Positions 58,230-64,000 of a DNA stretch of 64,000 nt are shown one piece after another. The notes under the pieces are model-generated. The model ran no database searches. It saw nothing but the letters and a program-made list of their open reading frames with translations, and was not told the DNA's origin. Source of the stretch: Ooceraea biroi (Eukaryota > Arthropoda > Insecta > Hymenoptera > Formicidae); NCBI RefSeq assembly GCF_003672135.1, contig NC_039506.1, forward strand, positions 10,416,001-10,480,000, written 5' to 3'. A program made the position numbers and the translations under genes. The first letter of the stretch is position 1. Every line of letters starts with the position of its first letter.

Positions 58230-58428
58230 ATGGCAGCTGGAAAGCCAACCACGAGCAAGGAAGCTATACGACGATGGGAGGAGGAAAATGGGCAAAGTGC
58301 AGTTACGGCGACAGAAATAATATTAAGCTTCCAATGGCCACCAATAGAAAAAATGGATAATGCATTAGCGACTTTGGTCAATTGTGAAAAGCTCTCTCTG
58401 TCGACGAACATGATTGAAAAAATTGCAG
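58230..58428 (+). CDS. DNAL1: DNAL1 exon 1
   Basis: ATG at 58230 in the context TCCATGGCA; donor GTAATA at 58429; ends in phase 1. Encodes MAAGKPTTSKEAIRRWEEEN...LSLSTNMIEKIA. The start is chosen because MA.(K)...IKEAL.RWEE is where vertebrate DNAL1 begins. Confidence 0.95.
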
Positions 58429-59243
58429 GTAATAATTTTGATTTATAGCAAAAGAAATGCGTGCAGGATGGATTTACGATTTTCTTGCATACAAATTGCA
58501 ATTAATTGTTATTCTAAATGCATTTCTTTCTTGTTCACAGGCATTGGAACTCTAAAAAATTTAAAGGTTCTCTCATTAGGTCGTAATGTAATCAAAGGCT
58601 TTGCCGGTCTTGAACCTTTAGGCGACACTCTGGAGGAGCTTTGGATCTCCTATAATTGTATTGAAAAATTGAAAGGCATTCAAGCGATGAAAAATCTGCG
58701 TGTACTCTACATGTCCAATAATTTAATACGAGAATGGAATGAATTTGCAAGATTACAGGAACTCCCAAATCTTTGGGATTTGGTTTTCGTTGGCAATCCA
58801 CTATATGAAAATTTAGAGGTATTGATCATTAATTAATATTTTTGCATAATAAATAAATAAATGAATGGACATATAAAATATATATGTATATGTATATATA
58901 AATGTATATTAATACACTTACATCAGTTTGTTTTATATATCCTTGCATTAAAAAGTATTCAAAAATAATAATATAAAAACTGCTAGAGCAGAAATTTTTA
59001 AGATTTTTTTAATGCATAATATTTGAACTTTTATAATATGAAGTTTTATATCAATATTGAAGAAAAATTAATATAGAACATTTTTAGGTAGAGCAATGGA
59101 GAATCGAAGTGGCACGACGTTTACCAAATTTGGAGAAACTCGATGGCGAACCTATAATACGGACGGAAGAAAATCCAGTTATGATTCAATCAACCAAATA
59201 TGATAACCTGCCGCTTGATGAATTAGAGCAAGAACATACTTAA
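58230..59243 (+). CDS. DNAL1: Axonemal dynein light chain 1 (gene span, 3 exons)
   Basis: Exons 58230-58428, 58541-58818 and 59088-59243 join in frame to 210 aa. DNAL1 (LC1) is a leucine-rich-repeat subunit that binds the motor domain of the outer-arm dynein gamma heavy chain and microtubules in motile axonemes; in insects these occur in sperm and chordotonal cilia. Seen here: N-terminal SKEAIRRWEEENGQ; PPIEKMDNALATLVNCEKLSLSTN; LRR units KVLSLGRNVIKGFAGLE, EELWISYNCIEKLKGI and RVLYMSNNLIREWNEFARL; LWDLVFVGNPLYE; and RRLPNLEKLDGEPI. All closely match vertebrate DNAL1. It is about 20 residues longer than the human protein (190 aa), mainly as a C-terminal tail ENPVMIQSTKYDNLPLDELEQEHT. Complete, with no frame breaks. 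Confidence 0.97.
58541..58818 (+). CDS. DNAL1: DNAL1 exon 2
   Basis: Acceptor TTGTTCACAG ends at 58540; donor GTATTG at 58819; phase 1 to phase 0. It carries the central leucine-rich repeats GTLKNLKVLSLGRN through FVGNPLYENLE. Confidence 0.97.
59088..59243 (+). CDS. DNAL1: DNAL1 exon 3
   Basis: Acceptor CATTTTTAG ends at 59087; starts in phase 0; TAA at 59241-59243. Encodes VEQWRIEVARRLPNLEKLDGEPIIRTEEN..., the C-terminal cap, plus a tail not shared with the human protein. Confidence 0.95.
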   Translation, partial: VEQWRIEVARRLPNLEKLDGEPIIRTEENPVMIQSTKYDNLPLDELEQEHT

Positions 59244-59463
59244 TTCTTTGACAGTATTGACCCTGTATTTACATTATATTTGATTTAAAACTTGATATAT
59301 ATATACTTTCATAATGAGAACAATATGTAAAACATTGTCATAATTATTTGTTAGATCTGTATTTAAATTATTAAATTATTTTTGTAAATTAAAAATAGCC
59401 TTTTTCCTAACATAAAAGTTTTCTAATCATGTAATCTAATAGATATTTCCAAATCAAGTAAAA

Positions 59464-59469
59464 AATAAA
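59464..59469 (+). terminator. Probable polyadenylation signal AATAAA for DNAL1
   Basis: First AATAAA downstream, about 220 bp after the stop codon, in A-rich sequence. Confidence 0.5.
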
Positions 59470-59889
59470 TCAAATATAATAACCAAAATTAATTTAAATC
59501 TTATACTTCTCTGATTTCCTCAAAATCTAAAAGTTTAAAATTATAAGGCCGAACAATATTCATATCCATCCATCTCATCTTATTAAAATTTTAATATTTA
59601 TTTTTATAATCATTATTTATGAGTTCTTTTAGAAGCTGTTAAATAGTAATGCATCTTAAACACACGAAAAATTCATGCATCATTAAATTAGGGGAATATG
59701 AAAGGAGATAATTGGATAAAGGATGGTACAAACTAACAAAGGTAATACAATATCAAGCTCATGTATTTTGCTCATTTTATTATTTCAAAATCTTGCTTAG
59801 AACCTGAAGAAATTCTTTCACAATCTAATAATTAATTAATGGTAATTAAGTTTAACATTAACGCCTGACAACGACGAAGTAAAGATTTT
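59470..59889. other. AT-rich non-coding DNA downstream of DNAL1
   Basis: No gene, RNA or repeat was recognised before the microsatellite block. Confidence 0.5.
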
Positions 59890-60092
59890 ATATATATATA
59901 TATATATACACATATACATATACATATACGTATGCATTTACATATATATACATATACATATACATGTACATATGCATATACATATGAATATGCATATGTG
60001 TATACATATACATGTACATGTAAAAATACATATACATATACACACACACATACATACATACATACATATACATACATATATATATATATAAA
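59890..60092. repeat. Compound (TA)n/(ACATAT)n microsatellite
   Basis: Imperfect CATATA/ACATAT hexamer repeats with a CACACACA core and TACATACATA section. It yields low-complexity Tyr/Met/Cys/Ile-rich frames in several phases on both strands, none of them genes. Confidence 0.9.
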
Positions 60093-60224
60093 AGCTAAAT
60101 CTTGCCCAGACACACGAATTGATATGCAATGTTTACTGTATTACTTGTTTTCTTTCTTGTTTCAATCGTCCATCTCCACTTTATTACGGGCATATAAATA
60201 AATTCTTATTGCTTAATATTTTTC

Positions 60225-60345
60225 TTATATATATAATATATATGTATATACATATACATACACATATGTATACATATATATCTATGTATATGCATGTATG
60301 TATATATATATATGTATATATATATACATATATAATATATTATTA
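60225..60345. repeat. Compound (TA)n/(GTATAT)n microsatellite
   Basis: A second imperfect TATATA/TACATA block about 130 bp after the first, separated by non-repeat sequence. Confidence 0.85.
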
Positions 60346-60970
60346 CATACAATGATATGTTTTTGTAGTCCCAATGATTAATATATGCACACGTTTGTGC
60401 AAATGTCTCCGGCACGAGACATGTTATGGACGGATTGATCCAGATCGTGACGTAGACGTTCCGAATCGTCGAACAATCATTTCATCGTGACATACATTTA
60501 TCCTCTGATAACAGTTAGTCGATTTTTCCCATCCTTTAATTCGCGTTCACTCATTTCCTTTTCACTCGCATTTATTTATTATATCTCCTGTTCGACTTTT
60601 CGAAATGTCCGCCACGCATCCAGCAGTATTTGACGAGGCCTCAGATTGTCGTTCTATACCTCGTCCGTGATGATAACGAAACAAGAAAAACGTTTATACA
60701 TTCTCAAGGAGAAAATTAAGAAAAAATAGTGGAAAAAGAAGAAACGAGAGAGAGAGATTTGCGACCGATCACGATTTTATGTACCGCGATGTGGATCGAT
60801 CTTCGGAGAGGCGTGTCCACTCAAGCCCCGTCGCCATACTGATTAATTTTATTAGTATTATAACTATTATAATATTATTACACTAAATATATATATATAT
60901 ATTATATAATTATTATAATATTATTATTATTTGCTCACTAAATATCAGTTTCTTATCTCTGAACATAATT

Positions 60971-61011
<41 letters not shown>

Positions 61012-62099
61012 GCTACGGTAAAGTTATTATTTTTAAATATCACAATAACCTTACACAGAAAGCTGCAGCCCTAATTTCATTATTATTATTATTATTATTT
61101 TTACTATTCATCATTATCCATTATTATTACTATCGGTATTGTTGTTATTACCTACGGATTTACTCGCGAACTTTATCTCGTGAATATATCGAGTGTATTG
61201 TATTCCCTTCTTCGCAACGAATACCAAAAGTATCATTGTTATTTTTTATTACTACATTTATTAGTGTTCCTGTTGTCATTATGCACGTACGATCTTTAGG
61301 GTAATCGTTGTCGTGCCGAGTGACACACGCGTGCGGGAACTTCGATTTTGTCATCCATATGCTGGGCCATTTCGGTGGTTAGTGTGATTGTTCTCGTGTG
61401 TACAGTTTCGACGAACGAAAATCGCATAATATAGCGCACGCAATTTCCCCGCACTGTTCGATTATTATTGAACAATGTTGACACAAAATTATCAATTATA
61501 CACGACCACCAGCTTATACTCTGGTACATGGTATTAGTAATTTGTGAGTAGCACATGTGATATGTCAAGTTCGTTGAGTATCATGAGAAAAAAATTATCG
61601 TAAACGATCATCAAATTGGAGTACTGTTTCAGAATCGTTATTTCAAGAGTGATTTAAACATTCATGTATTTGTATATCTGTGTAAACATTCGGGTTTTAG
61701 ATATATAGCGCAATCTCTATAATCTGCTTGTCCGAGAAATATATCATAAATATTCTTTTCTTAACGTTTACTAGCAATTGTCGTCCAGTTATTGGTTCTT
61801 GTTGTAAAAGCAAAATATAGAGCTATAGAGCTAATAATTAGTTATATCTTATTAATTAAAATTCTGATATAACTAATTATTATCATAATGAATTAATTAC
61901 AAATGTATTTATTTATTTCAAATCTGATAATCCGAATACCTGGCAACAATATAATTTGTGTTTCAATAATTGATTTAAATTTTAGAGAGTGCACTATAAA
62001 AACTGAATAAGGATCGACTGAATAAATCGATTTTATCGCATTTGCAGAAAATATCGCTAATCTTTTTTTACGATCGGAAAATTCAAGATGTGAAAGACG
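60346..62099. other. Mixed non-coding DNA with microsatellites
   Basis: A moderately complex stretch at 60380-60840 is followed by AT-rich DNA with an (AT)n run at 60972-61008 and a TTA trinucleotide run near 61078-61098. More complex sequence lies at 61190-61560. No gene was recognised. The region could be the 3' UTR of a gene outside the window, but nothing proves it. Confidence 0.4.
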
Positions 62100-62699
62100 A
62101 TGATTCACAAAATCATGGATTTACTATCGTATAGTTATAAATTTAATAATAGCACGACTATTATTAAAAATTCAACACTTTGTGGACTGACTGTGTTATG
62201 CTGTATCGTGCGTAGGGGACGGACTAGTTTCTGCAACTGTATGTGTGTACGTGATATATATGTATATGATATCAAAGATCAATACAAAATTATAATCCTG
62301 AAAGTGACTATTCCGAGCGAACAAGTGGTCGTATTCAGTCACAAAAATAACATTTACATTAGTCGCGGCATGTTCTTCCAAAGCGGATCGCTTATAGGAC
62401 GTCGATTCGCACCCTTGTATCCGCAAAGTGTTGAATTCGCCCGTACAGTAAATCTCTCGGCTGAACACTCGAGTGAGTCGCAAAAATTCATGTACATTTT
62501 ACAACATTTCGCGAACTTTCCAGTTATGACAGTAACTGCCGTGGTCAATCTCCACAATGTGGACAATAATTTCCACACTGTAAATAATTTCTATGTGAAC
62601 ATTCCTCACTATACGGAGGAAACTGGTACGACAACATCATACACGTTTGAGAGAAAAATCACACCGTTCTGCGTTCCAATGGGCGATCGAAATGTTTGA
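62100..62699 (+). CDS. Open reading frame of 199 codons, function unknown (doubtful)
   Basis: The frame is open from ATG 62100 to TGA at 62697-62699. The first ~60 codons are AT-rich and look random. The second half (from about 62300) has a more protein-like mix with alternating hydrophobic residues, e.g. FPVMTVTAVVNLHNVDNNFH and NNFYVNIPHYTEETG. I recognise no domain, signal peptide or membrane segment. The opposite strand is also partly open. It may be an exon of an unknown gene, a decayed insertion, or chance. Confidence 0.2.
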   Translation: MIHKIMDLLSYSYKFNNSTTIIKNSTLCGLTVLCCIVRRGRTSFCNCMCVRDIYVYDIKDQYKIIILKVTIPSEQVVVFSHKNNIYISRGMFFQSGSLIGRRFAPLYPQSVEFARTVNLSAEHSSESQKFMYILQHFANFPVMTVTAVVNLHNVDNNFHTVNNFYVNIPHYTEETGTTTSYTFERKITPFCVPMGDRNV

Positions 62700-64000
62700 G
62701 AAACGTTCGTTAGGTGCATACCGATTACGGGAGCAGGAGCGATTTTTAATTGTAATCGTTAAGCGATCAGTTTCGCGAAGTTTCCGCGAGGCGTGCAGGC
62801 GTTTTCGACCATCATCCATCCATGCGGCTAACGAGTGTACGATAACCAAGTGTGAAGAGCAAGTGAGAACAAGTACGGCCGATCCAGAGCCCAAAACGCG
62901 TCGGGCCCCAATGCCAAAAAAGATCGTCGAAAGACGCCGGCAGTCTCTGCGGAATCGATCAAGATTTCTCTCGAAATGCAGAGATCGACTCGCGGAGTTT
63001 TCTTACGCGTTTATTACAATTCGCAATTCTTATCGGAATTGAATCATGATTTTTCGGTTTCGCGATTTGTCTCAACATGTCATTTGTATCTGCATCGTGA
63101 GACCCATAAAGACCAACCAACGAATCTACCTACTTAAAGAATCTAAAACAAATTTCCTAAAGGCTCGAAAGTAAACTTCGTTCACTCCTTTCTCCTCTTA
63201 CTCTAACGTTCCAAATTCAAAAATTTTTCTACAATAATTCCATCACATGGGGGTCCTAAAGACATATATCTTTAAAGATTTCGTATCTTTGAAGATCGAA
63301 GATATCTTTAAAGATTTACGTAGCTTAATGTACATAGTTGGAAAAGCTAAGAAAAACTCAAAACTCCTTTACGCTTAGGTACGTTAAGGCAAAGAGTCCC
63401 CACGATGCATTTGAGCCAATCTCCAATCTCTACGACGCCGATATCAGTCAATAGACTATTACATATTTACATATACATATCATACGTATATATACATATA
63501 CACGCATACGTCGAGATTCGCGTGATAGAGAACATTCGCTCCGTTTTCCGTGAACGCGTACCACCGTCAACGTCCGTATGTGTCTTTTTCCTCCCCCCTT
63601 CGATTATCGTTTCAATTTTTATTATTTCCACCCCCAGACACCGCGGAATCCGCAAATTGAAGCCGCGTGCACACGCGCGCAATATGTGAATCTAGAAACA
63701 ACACGCAAATAAATACACGGATAATATAGCTACACAAAGAGACACGTTCCTTACACATACATACAGACGGATATAAATGTAAGACACGGGTGCATCTATC
63801 GATTAATGAACGCCACAGAACGCCCGCGGTTGTCTACGAACGACGAATGTGGTCCACTGCGTGCCCTTAATTAATTGTAGCGATTAGCTCAGCGAAATGC
63901 TCCACCATTTACTACGCTTCATACGCCTACAATTCGCATGAAAGAAAGCTAATAATTCTCTGCGAGTCATCTGATGTTACCTAAAACTGAACTATTAAGA
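62700..64000. other. Moderately GC-rich DNA, no gene recognised
   Basis: A 131-codon + strand frame (62647-63042) is Arg/Ser-rich without a domain and overlaps the preceding frame. A repeated ATCTTTAAAGAT-type motif lies at 63266-63320. A TACATA-rich patch lies near 63458-63505. The window ends here without a clear gene. Confidence 0.4.

Noticed and set aside
59832..60355. Several Tyr/Met/Ile/Cys-rich frames on both strands
   Set aside because: Translations of a CATATA/TATACA microsatellite.

Overview
The window looks like nuclear DNA of an insect, most likely a hymenopteran and plausibly an ant. The basis is spliced genes with GT-AG introns, AT-rich non-coding DNA broken by CpG-rich islands, a short TTAGG (insect telomere-type) tract, many short foldback/MITE elements, and a miR-71/miR-2/miR-13 microRNA cluster. 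The presence of miR-71 argues against Drosophila. The order assignment is inference; no species can be named from sequence alone.

Three protein-coding genes can be supported, all on the + strand. (1) About 5.2-18.9 kb (possibly to ~20.8 kb with the 3' UTR): a protein phosphatase 4 regulatory subunit 1 (PPP4R1)-type HEAT-repeat protein. Nine exons from 7090 to 18933 join in frame; the 5' end is unresolved, with one phase-compatible candidate exon in a CpG-rich promoter region at 5229-5338. One intron (13146-15800) carries six same-strand microRNA hairpins: mir-71, mir-2, mir-13a, mir-13b, mir-2 and mir-2. (2) 30.9-54.4 kb: an RGK-family (Rad/Gem/Kir) Ras-like GTPase, complete in six coding exons (434 aa), with introns of 12.3 kb and 7.4 kb and a possible distal 5' UTR exon ending at 26865. 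(3) 58.2-59.2 kb: a complete three-exon gene for axonemal dynein light chain 1 (DNAL1; 210 aa, leucine-rich repeats).

Layout: 1-480 tandem direct repeat; 0.96-2.65 kb GC-rich islands without a recognisable gene; 4.3-4.8 kb foldback MITE; 5.2-18.9 kb PPP4R1 with a piggyBac-like MITE at 12.1-12.6 kb and the microRNA cluster at 13.6-15.5 kb; 20.06-20.60 kb an almost perfect ~540-bp palindrome; 20.6-30.9 kb intergenic DNA with a nested pair of inverted-repeat elements at 28.5-29.75 kb; 30.9-54.4 kb the RGK gene, with two long palindromic MITEs inside one intron; 54.4-58.2 kb RGK 3' UTR and intergenic DNA; 58.2-59.2 kb DNAL1; 59.2-64 kb microsatellites and moderately GC-rich DNA with one uncharacterised open frame.

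The genes are not functionally linked as a pathway. The tightest functional unit is PPP4R1 with the miR-71/2/13 cluster in its intron, which could be co-transcribed with the host or driven from an intronic CpG-rich island at 10.93-11.56 kb. No rRNA, tRNA, CRISPR array or autonomous transposase gene was seen.
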